Of a stretch of 64,000 bases of DNA, positions 9,384 to 17,569 are shown one piece after another. The stretch lies in assembly GCA_021414025.1 (NCBI GenBank), contig JAIOPG010000004.1:1-64000 (forward strand), read 5' to 3'. Positions within the stretch are counted from its first letter, which is position 1. Every line of letters starts with the position of its first letter. The translations under genes and the position numbers were made by a program. The notes below the pieces were generated by a model, which was given only the letters and a program-made list of their open reading frames with translations, did not search any database and had not been told where the DNA came from. Source of the stretch: Planctomycetota bacterium (GTDB taxonomy: Bacteria > Planctomycetota > Phycisphaerae > Phycisphaerales > SM1A02).

Positions 9384-9494
9384 CGCTAGGATTAAATATA
9401 CAGACTCCATACACAGTCGTCAACGAATTCGTACGTGTTTTCGGTACTCGGCGTATACAGTCCATGTATAATCATGCGTATTCGGTGAATACTT
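9384..9494. promoter_or_regulatory. Divergent argC/argR control region with candidate ArgR operators
   Basis: On the reverse strand TTGACG (9418-9423) and TATATT (9395-9400), 17 bases apart, form a strong promoter for argC. On the forward strand TATAAT (9467-9472) is a -10 box for argR. Two perfect inverted repeats lie here: TATACA-5-TGTATA at 9454-9470, overlapping the argR -10, and GTATTC-3-GAATAC at 9478-9492, overlapping the expected argR start point and ribosome site. A degenerate copy, TATACAGACTCCATACA, lies at 9397-9413 between the argC -10 and -35. Their placement suits repression of both operons by ArgR with arginine. Sequence symmetry is seen; ArgR binding is inferred. Confidence 0.75.
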
Positions 9495-9947
9495 ATGAAG
9501 TCCTGGCGGCAATCTCAGATTCTCGAGCTCATAGATAAGGATGCGGTGGCCTCGCAAGAGGCACTCCGCGAGCACCTGCACGGCCGGGGCATCGACGTCA
9601 CCCAGGCCACGCTCTCGCGCGACCTCAAAGAAATGGGGCTCGTGAAGCGCGCCGGTGACGGCGCCTACGTGCGTCCCGGCGCCGAACGCAGCGGCGCGGT
9701 GATGGGCGAGCAGATGCGCAAGGCCGTCACCTCGCTCGTGCGTTCGTTTGAGCGGGTCGACGCGATGATCGTCGTGCGCACAGACCCGGGCCAAGCCAAC
9801 GGGCTGGCCGTGCTGATCGATCGCACGCGGCTCGCCGAAGTGGCCGGCACAATCGCCGGCGATGACACGATTCTCTTGATTTGCCGCGGGGTCGACAACG
9901 CACTGGTCATGGAACAGAAGTTGAACGCGATGGTGAAAGGACTCTGA
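9495..9947 (+). CDS. argR: Arginine repressor
   Basis: A 150-residue ArgR. The N-terminal winged helix-turn-helix (MKSWRQSQILELI to about residue 65) contains the recognition segment ATLSRDLKEMGLVK with the conserved Ser-Arg. The C-terminal oligomerisation and arginine-binding domain shows the G-L-A-V-L-I-D segment and GTIAGDDTILLI, including the Asp pair that binds arginine. It diverges from argC, and its own promoter overlaps palindromes at 9454-9492, so autoregulation is likely. Its stop overlaps the argG start by one base (TGATG). Confidence 0.94.
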   Translation: MKSWRQSQILELIDKDAVASQEALREHLHGRGIDVTQATLSRDLKEMGLVKRAGDGAYVRPGAERSGAVMGEQMRKAVTSLVRSFERVDAMIVVRTDPGQANGLAVLIDRTRLAEVAGTIAGDDTILLICRGVDNALVMEQKLNAMVKGL

Positions 9948-10720
9948 TGGATCGCATTGTGCTCGCCTACTCCGGCGGCCCCTCATCGTCGGTGGCCATT
10001 CCGTGGCTGCGTGAACAGCAGCAGGCGGAAGTGGTGACCGTGTCTGTGGATCTGGGACAGCACGAGTCGCTGGATGGCATTCGCGCGCGCGCGCTCGCGA
10101 GTGGCGCCGTGCGCGCGCATGTGCTCGATCGGCGCGACGAGTTTGCGCGCGAGTATCTGTTGCCGGCGATCGAGTCGGGCGCGCTGGATAGCGATGCGCC
10201 TGCGATTGTGGCGGCACTCAGTCGTCCGCTGATCGCGAAGGCGCTCGTGGAGTTGGCGCACATCGAAGGCGCGACTGCCGTGGCGCATGCGGCCACGGGT
10301 CCGCAGGATCGTGAGCGTCTGGCGGCGGCTGTCGCGGCACTCGATCCCACGCTGCGCGTGATCGACGCGACCGTCGACTGGACGTTTGATGCGCAGGGCA
10401 TGGCCGAGTACGCGCGCGAGCGCGGCATTCCGTTTGCCGCGCCGTCGTCGACGCCCGATCCGCTCGCCGCGATCAAGGCCGATGCGGCCACGCATCCCAT
10501 CTTTGTGCATCTGGATTTTCGCGGCGGTGTGCCGGTGAAGATCAATGGCATCGAGATGGATCTGGTTGAGCTCATGGCGAGCCTCGAGACGATTGCGGAT
10601 GCGCAGGCAACATCCGGCGCGGCCGTGCTGCGAGCGGCGTACAACGCGAAGCAGAGCGGTGTGCCGGCGGATGTGAAAATCTTCAACGGTGTGTGTGAGG
10701 TCGTGACGCGTGGCAACTAA
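9947..10720 (+). CDS. argG: Divergent, shortened argininosuccinate synthase-like protein
   Basis: Placed between argR and argH, this 257-residue protein aligns with argininosuccinate synthase, which is normally about 400 residues. The ATP loop reads AYSGGPSSSVAI instead of the usual SGGLDTS. It keeps DLGQ, SRPLIAKALVELA and a VAHAATGPQDRER segment in place of GCTGKGNDQVR. It then lacks the NLWGRSIEGG region and about 110 C-terminal residues that help form the tetramer and citrulline site. The frame is open throughout and it overlaps argH by 11 bases, so this is not a simple frameshift. It probably performs the argG step in a minimal form, but a different ATP-pyrophosphatase reaction is possible. 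Confidence 0.75.
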   Translation: MDRIVLAYSGGPSSSVAIPWLREQQQAEVVTVSVDLGQHESLDGIRARALASGAVRAHVLDRRDEFAREYLLPAIESGALDSDAPAIVAALSRPLIAKALVELAHIEGATAVAHAATGPQDRERLAAAVAALDPTLRVIDATVDWTFDAQGMAEYARERGIPFAAPSSTPDPLAAIKADAATHPIFVHLDFRGGVPVKINGIEMDLVELMASLETIADAQATSGAAVLRAAYNAKQSGVPADVKIFNGVCEVVTRGN

Positions 10721-12098
10721 CAACTTGTGGTCGGGACGTTTTGATTCGGCGCCGGACGCCGACGTGTTTGCGTACGGCAAGTCGCTGCCGGTCGACAAGC
10801 GACTTGTTGAAGATGACATCACCGGCAGCGCGGCGTGGGCGCAGGCGCTCGGCAAAGCGGGCGTGCTCACCGAGGCCGACGTGACGTCGATGTTGCGCGG
10901 CCTCGAAGAGATTCGCGCCGCCGTGCGTGCTGACGCGTCGATCTTCGATCGCGCGGATGACGAAGACGTGCACTCGTTTGTCGAGCGCGAGCTGATCGCG
11001 CGCATCGGCGACACCGGCAAGCGGTTGCACACGGGACGCTCGCGCAACGAGCAGGTGTCCGTGGATTTTCGTCTCTACCTCCGGCGTCGTATTCCGGAGA
11101 TTCAGCGCACGCTCGCCGGGCTCGTGGCCGCGCTCGCGGGACAAGCCGACGCGGCAGGGCAGGCCGTGATGCCGTCGTATACGCATCTGCGCCGCGCGCA
11201 GCCGGTGCTCGTGGCGCACGTGTGGTTGTCGCACGCGCAGGTGTTTCGCCGCGATTTCGAGCGCTTCGACACCGCGCGGCACGAAGCCGATCTGATGCCC
11301 CTCGGCTCGGGCGCCATCGCCGGCACGGCTTACAACATCGACACGAAGTTTCTGGCCGACACGCTCGGCTTTACGCGCGTCACCGCGAACAGCATCGACA
11401 CGTCGGGTGATCGTGACTTCGTTGCCGCGTTTCTCTTTGCCTGCTCGATGACGATGGTGCACCTCTCGCGCCTGGCCGAAGACGTGATTCTCTGGACGAG
11501 CGAAGAGTTCGGCTTCTTCGAGTTGCACGACTCGGTGGCGACCGGATCGAGTTTGATGCCGCAGAAGAAGAATCCCGATCCGCTCGAGCTCGTGCGCGGC
11601 AAGTCGGGCAAAGTCGGCGGCCTTCTTTCGGGCTGGCTGATGACCATGAAGGGCCTGCCGCTCGGATACAACAAGGATCTGCAAGAAGACAAAGGCATCG
11701 CGTTCGAGGCCGAAGACACCGTGATCGGCTGCACACGCACCACCGCCACGGTCGTGCGCACCCTCACGCTGCGCCCCGACGTCACCCGCACCGCCGCTTC
11801 GGGCCTGTTGCTGGCGACCGAGGTGGCCGACTACCTCGTGCACAAGGGCATCCCGTTCCGCACGGCACATGAGGTGTCGGGCAAGATCGCGCGCGACCTC
11901 TACGAGGCGGGGCGTGATTACTCGTCGATGACATTGGCCGACTGGCAGCGATACAGTGGAGACTTCGATCAGACGATCTTTGCGGCTGTCACGCCCGAGG
12001 CTGCGGTTGCGGCCAGGTTGACGCCGCAGTCCACGGGACCGCACGCGGTGCGCGCGGCCCTCGGCGACATTCACACCTGGCTTGGGGATAAACGATGA
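10710..12098 (+). CDS. argH: Argininosuccinate lyase
   Basis: Splits argininosuccinate into arginine and fumarate. The GTG start at 10710 gives 462 residues beginning MATNNLWSGRF. Conserved blocks are HTGRSRNEQV, the T-H-L-R-R-A-Q-P segment with the catalytic His, and the GSSLMPQKKNP signature loop of the fumarase/aspartase superfamily. Length is normal. It overlaps argG by 11 bases and the next gene by four, so argR-argG-argH and the membrane gene form one transcription unit. Confidence 0.96.
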   Translation: MATNNLWSGRFDSAPDADVFAYGKSLPVDKRLVEDDITGSAAWAQALGKAGVLTEADVTSMLRGLEEIRAAVRADASIFDRADDEDVHSFVERELIARIGDTGKRLHTGRSRNEQVSVDFRLYLRRRIPEIQRTLAGLVAALAGQADAAGQAVMPSYTHLRRAQPVLVAHVWLSHAQVFRRDFERFDTARHEADLMPLGSGAIAGTAYNIDTKFLADTLGFTRVTANSIDTSGDRDFVAAFLFACSMTMVHLSRLAEDVILWTSEEFGFFELHDSVATGSSLMPQKKNPDPLELVRGKSGKVGGLLSGWLMTMKGLPLGYNKDLQEDKGIAFEAEDTVIGCTRTTATVVRTLTLRPDVTRTAASGLLLATEVADYLVHKGIPFRTAHEVSGKIARDLYEAGRDYSSMTLADWQRYSGDFDQTIFAAVTPEAAVAARLTPQSTGPHAVRAALGDIHTWLGDKR

Positions 12099-12607
12099 CG
12101 ATGTTTCTGGTTCTGCGCGTGCTGCACATTCTGCTCGCGGCTGTCTGGGTCGGCGCGACGGTGTCGACGACGTTCTTCTTTGTGCCCGCGATCAAAGAGG
12201 CGCAAGCCGCCGGTGGTCAGGTCATGGGCAACGTCATGAAGCGCGGCTACTCGATGGTGATGACGAGCATCGCCGGCCTCGTGATGTTGACGGGCTTGTA
12301 TCTCTACCACCACTACACGCAGGGCTTTGATCCGATCATCAGCGGCTCGATGGGCGGACGCGTCTTCGGCACGGGCGGTCTCGCCGGCATCCTCGCCACG
12401 GTCATCGCCAGCGGCATCGGCCGCAAAGCGCGCAAGGCCGTCGCCCTCATGCAGCAAGCCGGCCCCATGCCCGCCGGCGCCGAAAAGTCCGCGCTCATGC
12501 AGCAAGCCGCCGCGCTCCAGGGCAGCATGGCCACCGCGAACAAGATCACGCTCGTGCTCATGGTTATTGCCGTCGTGACGATGAGTGTGGGGCATTACGT
12601 AGGGTAG
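12095..12607 (+). CDS. Small integral membrane protein, four helices
   Basis: A 170-residue protein whose ATG overlaps the argH stop (ATGA). It has hydrophobic segments at about 5-25, 50-70, 90-108 and 148-168. An early ILLAAVWVGATV motif recalls DUF2269-type or CopD-like membrane proteins. It has no recognisable catalytic residues. Translational coupling to argH may be just positional, but a role in transport or redox is possible. I cannot assign a function. Confidence 0.75.
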   Translation: MTMFLVLRVLHILLAAVWVGATVSTTFFFVPAIKEAQAAGGQVMGNVMKRGYSMVMTSIAGLVMLTGLYLYHHYTQGFDPIISGSMGGRVFGTGGLAGILATVIASGIGRKARKAVALMQQAGPMPAGAEKSALMQQAAALQGSMATANKITLVLMVIAVVTMSVGHYVG

Positions 12608-12876
12608 GGTGGGACCAAGCTCGGTACGTAGGACCAAGCTTTAGCTTGGTCAACGTTGTGCTCTAGCTCGTCCCCGTCGTCCAAGGTCCAAGGTTCGCAG
12701 TTCCTGGTCCGCCGTCGACCTACGTCAAGGGTCCCGAGTCTGTCCCAGACTCTGAACCTCGGACGTCCTTAGGACCAAGGACCCAAGACGACGAGTGACC
12801 AAGGACCGCGAACGTCGGACTTTGGACCTCCCAAGACGACGAGTGACAAAGGACCGCGAACGTTGGACTTTGGACG
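12608..12876. repeat. Repeat-rich spacer with a 46-bp tandem direct repeat and two hairpins
   Basis: This spacer holds no gene. Two 46-base copies (12782-12827 and 12830-12875) differ at two positions. Perfect hairpins lie at 12632-12651 (GACCAAGCT, 2-base loop) and 12736-12752 (GAGTCTG, 3-base loop). Many short variants of GGACCAAGG and its complement fill the rest. Neither hairpin has a T-run, so they are not standard terminators. It separates the arginine locus from the planctomycete-like genes. Confidence 0.85.
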
Positions 12877-13482
12877 TCACGAAACTCTATTCGCGATCCT
12901 CCTGTCTGGAATCAACCAGATGATCGCCACCGTCCCGAACGCGACGTAGGCCAGACGCGGATCGACGTAGGCGAGGGCGCTGCCGGTCACGTAGATCGCG
13001 ATCGAGATGAGGCCCTTGGTGTCGCTGCCGAGCAGGTCGCGCAGCTTCGATTGCTTGCCGCTGCTGTGGCGCAACTGCTCCGCGATGATGCAGCGCACCA
13101 GAATCGTGTAGCCGATCGCCGCCATCAAGAGCGAGAAACCGTACAACATCGCGGGTGTCGCGGACGTGTGCTCGACGCCGTGCGCAGCGGCTTCACCGAC
13201 CCAGGCGGTGGTGAACGGCACTACGGACAGCCAGAAGAGCAGATGCAGGTTGGCCCACATGATGGCGCCATCCACGCGCTCGACCACGTGCATCAGATGG
13301 TGATGGTTGTTCCAGTAGATGCCGAGGTAGACGTAGCTCAGCACATACGCGAGAAACTTCGGCACGAGCGGCCGCAGATCCGCGAGGTGCGTGCCCTCGG
13401 GCGGGCGCAGCTCGAGCACCATAATCGTGATGATGATGGCGATCACGCCATCGCTGAAGGCTTCGAGTCGGTTCTTGCCCAT
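12877..13482 (-). CDS. TMEM175-family potassium channel-like protein (DUF1211)
   Basis: A 201-residue six-helix membrane protein. It opens with RLEAFSDGVIAIIITIMVLE, the FSD motif of TMEM175/DUF1211 channels, in which the first helix lines the pore. Bacterial members form tetrameric potassium-permeable channels. A His-rich NNHHHLMHVV lies in the third segment. It follows the monooxygenase gene with only two bases between, so the two are probably co-transcribed. Confidence 0.9.
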   Translation of the reverse strand: MGKNRLEAFSDGVIAIIITIMVLELRPPEGTHLADLRPLVPKFLAYVLSYVYLGIYWNNHHHLMHVVERVDGAIMWANLHLLFWLSVVPFTTAWVGEAAAHGVEHTSATPAMLYGFSLLMAAIGYTILVRCIIAEQLRHSSGKQSKLRDLLGSDTKGLISIAIYVTGSALAYVDPRLAYVAFGTVAIIWLIPDRRIANRVS

Positions 13483-13484
13483 GG

Positions 13485-15017
13485 TCAGGTCCTCGAGCCA
13501 AGCCTATCGCCATGATCGGCGAAATATCGCAGCAGCGAGTTCGGGTCGCCGCCCGCATCCGCCAGCGCGATGTAGCCGTCGGGCCGAATGAGATAGAGTG
13601 CGCCGCGCACCAGGCCGGACTGTTTTGCGCCGGGGCTCCATGTGAAAAAATGGATTGGAATTCGCAGCCTGGCGCAGGTTTCAGGCAACTCGCGCCGCGG
13701 CTCGCCGTAGACGTGCACCTGCCATTTCAGCGAAGTGAGCGGAGTGAAGTTGTCGCCATCATCCAGCGAAACCCACGGCAGTCGATCTCCGCCATGCACG
13801 CCGCCGGCCGCGCCCGTGCTGAGCGGACTGGTTCTGTACTTGATGCCGATCTGCGACAGTGTTCGAAAAAACAGGCGGCGCACAGGCGGCAAGCGCAGAA
13901 GCCTTGGCATGACGCGCGGAACGACTTGCAGGCGGATGAACTGGGAAATTGATCCGGGACGGGCGACCAGCGTGAAGATACGGTCGGTCGATGCCACGAG
14001 CCGCCGTGCGAAGCCGATCCGCTCGCTCTCATAGGTGTCCAGCAGGGCATCCGCGGCGCCATCATTGAGCACGGCGGCCAATTTCCACGACAGGTTGATC
14101 GCGTCGCCGATGCCGGTGTTCATGCCCTGGGCGCCGACCGGGCTGTGAATGTGCGCCGCGTCGCCCAGCAGGAACGCGCGGCCCTTGCGAAAGTGGTCAG
14201 CGACGCGGTGATGAACATGGTAGGTGGAAAACCAGTTCATCTTGTTGACCGTGATCCGCATGTGCTCGATCGCAGTGCCGCGGATGTCGTCGAAGGTCAG
14301 CTCGCGGGGTTCGCTGCCCGGCTTTTGCCGCACCGCGCCGATCAGCCGCACGCGCTTGTCGTCCTTGAATGGAAAGATGGCCACGAAGTCGCCGTCGTCG
14401 ACATCGACATGAATTTCATGGTCGATCGACGGGCCGCTCGCCTCCACGTCGGCGACATAGAAGAGGCCGTCGAAAGTTCCACCGGGGAAACCCACGTCGA
14501 GCCCGGTCCGAACCGCCGATCGCGCGCCGTCGCAGCCGGCAAGGTATGCAACCTGGCAAATCTCTTCGGAGTTGTCGGGCCGCTTGAGCGTCGCCCGAAT
14601 GCCGCCGGGTTGCTCCTCGAAGCCGAGCAGCTCCGTTCGTCGCTCCACCTTCGTTCCCATCGCGGCCAATTTTTCGATCAGGAACGCCTCGTGCTGGTCC
14701 TGCGGGAAATCCAGCATGAAAGGGAAGGGGCTCAACCCTGCGCCGATGTTTCCAAACCGCAGGCGCATCGCCTTGCGGCCGCGACCCCAGAGGTTGATGC
14801 CGGCGACCTTCACGCCCCGCGCAATCGCTTCGTCGGCGATTCCCATTTGGCGGTAGAACTCCAGCGTTCGGGCATGCACGCCCATGGCGCGAGAGGTCGT
14901 GCCCGCTTCGGCGGTCTTGTCGATGATCCGGAAGCGCACCCCAAGTTTCTTCAGCCACAGGGCCAGCACCAGCCCGGTCGGTCCTGCGCCGACAATCAAC
15001 ACCTGCGGTTGGCTCAT
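13485..15017 (-). CDS. FAD-dependent aromatic-ring monooxygenase (PheA/TfdB type)
   Basis: A 510-residue flavoprotein. The Rossmann motif VGAGPTG is at residues 7-13. The second FAD motif GRAFLLGDAAHIHSPVGAQG is near residue 280, followed by GMNTGIGDAINLSWKL. A C-terminal thioredoxin-like extension (about 400-510) is typical of the phenol hydroxylase/TfdB class, which hydroxylates aromatic substrates with NAD(P)H and oxygen. No other aromatic degradation genes are adjacent, so the substrate is unknown; antibiotic-inactivating relatives exist. Confidence 0.9.
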   Translation of the reverse strand: MSQPQVLIVGAGPTGLVLALWLKKLGVRFRIIDKTAEAGTTSRAMGVHARTLEFYRQMGIADEAIARGVKVAGINLWGRGRKAMRLRFGNIGAGLSPFPFMLDFPQDQHEAFLIEKLAAMGTKVERRTELLGFEEQPGGIRATLKRPDNSEEICQVAYLAGCDGARSAVRTGLDVGFPGGTFDGLFYVADVEASGPSIDHEIHVDVDDGDFVAIFPFKDDKRVRLIGAVRQKPGSEPRELTFDDIRGTAIEHMRITVNKMNWFSTYHVHHRVADHFRKGRAFLLGDAAHIHSPVGAQGMNTGIGDAINLSWKLAAVLNDGAADALLDTYESERIGFARRLVASTDRIFTLVARPGSISQFIRLQVVPRVMPRLLRLPPVRRLFFRTLSQIGIKYRTSPLSTGAAGGVHGGDRLPWVSLDDGDNFTPLTSLKWQVHVYGEPRRELPETCARLRIPIHFFTWSPGAKQSGLVRGALYLIRPDGYIALADAGGDPNSLLRYFADHGDRLGSRT

Positions 15018-15050
15018 CGACGGGACCTCATGGGATGCTGCTGACAGAAC

Positions 15051-15476
15051 TCAGGTCGACCTGCTCGTGCTCTTGCGAGCAATGATCATGCGGGCCGCGG
15101 CGAATCCCAGCAGCATGCCGGCCAGGGATGCCAAGGCGATGATCAGATGGTCGGAATCGGAGACGGGCGCGTCGGAAAATTTACCGCCGAATAAAACCCA
15201 GGTCAGGTGGCCGCCAATGAGCAGGCCGATCGCCCCGAGCGCCCAGTAGAGCGGCGAGCTGTGAAACATCCGTGCAAAGAGCCAGCCGAATAAGGCGGCG
15301 CCCAGGATCCCCGCGAGGTAGCAGCCGACCCAGTAGCCCGCGCCGTCGAAGTGCTTCTCGCCGAAATGTCCCCCGATGCCGGCCAGGCAGACCACGGTGG
15401 GGCCGGCCAGAAAATAGACTCCGACGCCAATGTGCGCAGGCGCATGGTCCGGTCCGGGTATTTGAACGTTGCTCAT
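15051..15476 (-). CDS. Small membrane protein of unknown function
   Basis: A 141-residue protein with four predicted helices (about 20-40, 48-68, 75-95, 110-132) and short polar ends. I do not recognise a family. It lies between the monooxygenase gene and an amidotransferase-like gene, all leftward. Confidence 0.65.
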   Translation of the reverse strand: MSNVQIPGPDHAPAHIGVGVYFLAGPTVVCLAGIGGHFGEKHFDGAGYWVGCYLAGILGAALFGWLFARMFHSSPLYWALGAIGLLIGGHLTWVLFGGKFSDAPVSDSDHLIIALASLAGMLLGFAAARMIIARKSTSRST

Positions 15477-15500
15477 GGAGTCGCGGCCTTCCGGGAAATG

Positions 15501-16214
15501 CTACCTCGATCGAACCGCATTGGCGGCGCAGGCCACGACGAAGGCATCGACCAGCGGCGCGGCGTTGCCCATGAGGGCGGCGCGTTCGGGTTGGAAAAGC
15601 GTGGCGACGAAGAAGGGATGGCCATCCAGTTCGACCGCGCGCACCTCGCCGGTCTCGTCGTCGGCGGAAGCGCGAAGGGGACCGGCGAGCAGCGCGGCGC
15701 GGAACGCGGGGTTCAAGCCGTACCGACAGCGGTATCCCTCCGTGATTTCGCCCGTGCCGTAGGCGGCCGCGATGCGGGAGCCTGGGAAGAGCCGGACAAA
15801 ACCCGTGGCTTCCACCAGCGAGCAGGCGAGCGGCGAGATCACCGCGCGGGTGGCGCCCGGTGACGTCTCGGCGTGATCCGCGTCGGCCCAGCCCAGGACA
15901 TTGCGCGCGTACTCGACAATGGCGTGCTGGAATCCGCCGCAGGTGCCGAGAAAGGGCACCGCATTCTCGCGGGCGTGGCGAATCGCCATCAATGCACCAT
16001 CCATGCTGCGGTAGGGGCTCGCGGGCACGCACCACAATCCGTCGAAATGCGAAACTCTCGCGGCGGAGCGGATCTCCTCCGTCGGCACCCATTCGATTTC
16101 AAGATCGATGCGCCGAGCGTCCGCCGCCCGTATCAGCGCTGGCGGAATCGCCTGATGCGCCGGCACCGAAGCGTCGAAGTCGCCAATCAACCCGATTGCG
16201 ATGTTTTTGTGCAT
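15501..16214 (-). CDS. CTP-synthase C-terminal-region-related amidotransferase-like protein
   Basis: A 237-residue class I glutamine-amidotransferase fold. The nucleophile elbow FLGTCGGFQHAIVEYARN keeps the Cys. The region that should hold the catalytic His-x-Glu reads ATLFQPE, with Gln where His is normal; as I recall, this loss is shared by the family named CTP synthase C-terminal region-related (seleno)protein. Hydrolysis of glutamine by a standard triad is therefore doubtful, and the function is unknown. It overlaps the hydrolase gene by 28 bases. Confidence 0.8.
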   Translation of the reverse strand: MHKNIAIGLIGDFDASVPAHQAIPPALIRAADARRIDLEIEWVPTEEIRSAARVSHFDGLWCVPASPYRSMDGALMAIRHARENAVPFLGTCGGFQHAIVEYARNVLGWADADHAETSPGATRAVISPLACSLVEATGFVRLFPGSRIAAAYGTGEITEGYRCRYGLNPAFRAALLAGPLRASADDETGEVRAVELDGHPFFVATLFQPERAALMGNAAPLVDAFVVACAANAVRSR

Positions 16215-17071
16215 TGCTTCTTGAAGAACTTCATCGACTCTTCGATCAGGTTCTGCATGCCGATGTCATGCTCCTTGTCGGGAAAGGTCTTCAGTTCGAA
16301 TTCCTTCTTCAGTCCTGTCAGTCTGTCCCGCAGCAGGTAGGCCTGGCTGACGGGGGCGTTCTCGTCCTTCTCGCCGTGCAGAATCAGCACGGGGCAATGC
16401 AGGTTCTCCATCATCGCCGCCGAAGAGCGCTCCTTCACCGCAGCCTCGCCCATGCCGGTTTCCTGCTCCATGTTCTCGCGGATGCCGGCGAGCTTGACCT
16501 CGTCGTAGGCCTTCTTGAAATCGTAGATGCCGGCCGCGAACACTGCGGCGCGCAGCTCGTCAGCCTTGAGCCGGACGGCCATCAGCGACGCCGCCATGGC
16601 GCCGCGCGAGTATCCGAAGATTCCCATGCGCGAGCCGTCCACATAGGGCTCGCCGCGGAACTTCTGAAACCCCGCCTCCAGCGCAGCGATGGTCTTGGGC
16701 CCGACGAAGTCTGCCTTGCCGGTGGATTTGCCGAAGCCGCGCTGAGTGATGGCGACGCAGGCGAATCCCTCCTTGGCGAAGCGCAGGCAGAGCGGGATGT
16801 AGTCCTGCGCGGTCTTGGAGAATCCCGGGATGAGCAGCAGCCCCGGATGTTTCCCCTCGGCCGTCGGCCGGAAGGCAATGGCTTCGACGTTTTCCCCGTC
16901 AAAGGTGAAGTCGTACTTGGTCGCCAGGACCCGGCCCTGGTCGAGGGTGATGCGGCCGTCTTTCTCCAGCGCCTCGGCAACTTTGGCCAAGCTGAGCGGC
17001 GCCTGGGCCTGCGCACTGCCAGTGCAAAGCCACAATATCGCGCATGTTGCAGCGACAAGCCTGTTCATCAT
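16187..17071 (-). CDS. Exported alpha/beta hydrolase (dienelactone hydrolase-like)
   Basis: About 294 residues from the ATG at 17071, chosen because it begins a clear signal peptide (MMNRLVAATCAILWL, cleavage after AQA). The core shows LLLIPGFSKTAQD (oxyanion region), the nucleophile elbow GYSRGA, an acid segment GEKDENAP and the catalytic His in KEHDIG. These fit a secreted or periplasmic serine esterase or peptidase. The substrate cannot be deduced. Confidence 0.85.
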   Translation of the reverse strand: MMNRLVAATCAILWLCTGSAQAQAPLSLAKVAEALEKDGRITLDQGRVLATKYDFTFDGENVEAIAFRPTAEGKHPGLLLIPGFSKTAQDYIPLCLRFAKEGFACVAITQRGFGKSTGKADFVGPKTIAALEAGFQKFRGEPYVDGSRMGIFGYSRGAMAASLMAVRLKADELRAAVFAAGIYDFKKAYDEVKLAGIRENMEQETGMGEAAVKERSSAAMMENLHCPVLILHGEKDENAPVSQAYLLRDRLTGLKKEFELKTFPDKEHDIGMQNLIEESMKFFKKQCTKTSQSG

Positions 17072-17128
17072 CGGAATATCCAGTTGAGGGGTTGCTTCAT
17101 GTTCAAACCGATCCATTAATGACAAAGG

Positions 17129-17569
17129 TCACTGCGACTTGTACACGTCGGGGTTGCGGATCTCCATCAGGTTCATCGGGTTCGCCAGCTGCTTGAAACC
17201 AAACTGTTCGTACAGGCTATGAGCATCACGCGTACCCAACAGGAATTTGCGCAGCCCCTGGAGGTTTTCGTGGCCTTGCACGACTTCCATCAGCCACTTG
17301 GATAATCCCTTGCCGCGGTGCTCCTCAAGGATGTAGACGTCCGCGAGGTAGGCGAAGGTCGCCTTGTCGGTGATGACGCGGCAGAAGCCGACCTGCTCGC
17401 CCTTGTGGTAGACGCCGAAGCACATCGAGTTCTCGATGCCGCGCTTCACTGTGGTGATTGGAATGCCCGGCGACCAGTAGCTGCGCGTGAGGTAGGCGTG
17501 GATGGCCTTCGGATCCAGAAGCGTCTTGTCGGTGGAGATGGAGTATTCGTCGCGAAGAGTGTTTGTCAT
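17129..17569 (-). CDS. GNAT family N-acetyltransferase
   Basis: A 146-residue acetyltransferase; the ATG at 17569 overlaps the upstream stop as ATGA. The acetyl-CoA segment is YILEEHRGKGLSKWLME, and the end DAHSLYEQFGFKQLANP is typical of the family. Similar small GNATs acetylate amino acids or xenobiotics. It is coupled to the membrane protein gene upstream. Confidence 0.9.
   Translation of the reverse strand: MTNTLRDEYSISTDKTLLDPKAIHAYLTRSYWSPGIPITTVKRGIENSMCFGVYHKGEQVGFCRVITDKATFAYLADVYILEEHRGKGLSKWLMEVVQGHENLQGLRKFLLGTRDAHSLYEQFGFKQLANPMNLMEIRNPDVYKSQ

Noticed and set aside
9947-10720. Frameshifted or truncated argG pseudogene
   Set aside because: The frame is open with normal codon use, both ends are coupled to argR and argH, and the missing regions are internal and terminal in a way not explained by one frameshift.
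12632-12752. Rho-independent terminators after the arginine operon
   Set aside because: The two hairpins (12632-12651, 12736-12752) have no T-tract on either strand, so they are noted only as repeats.
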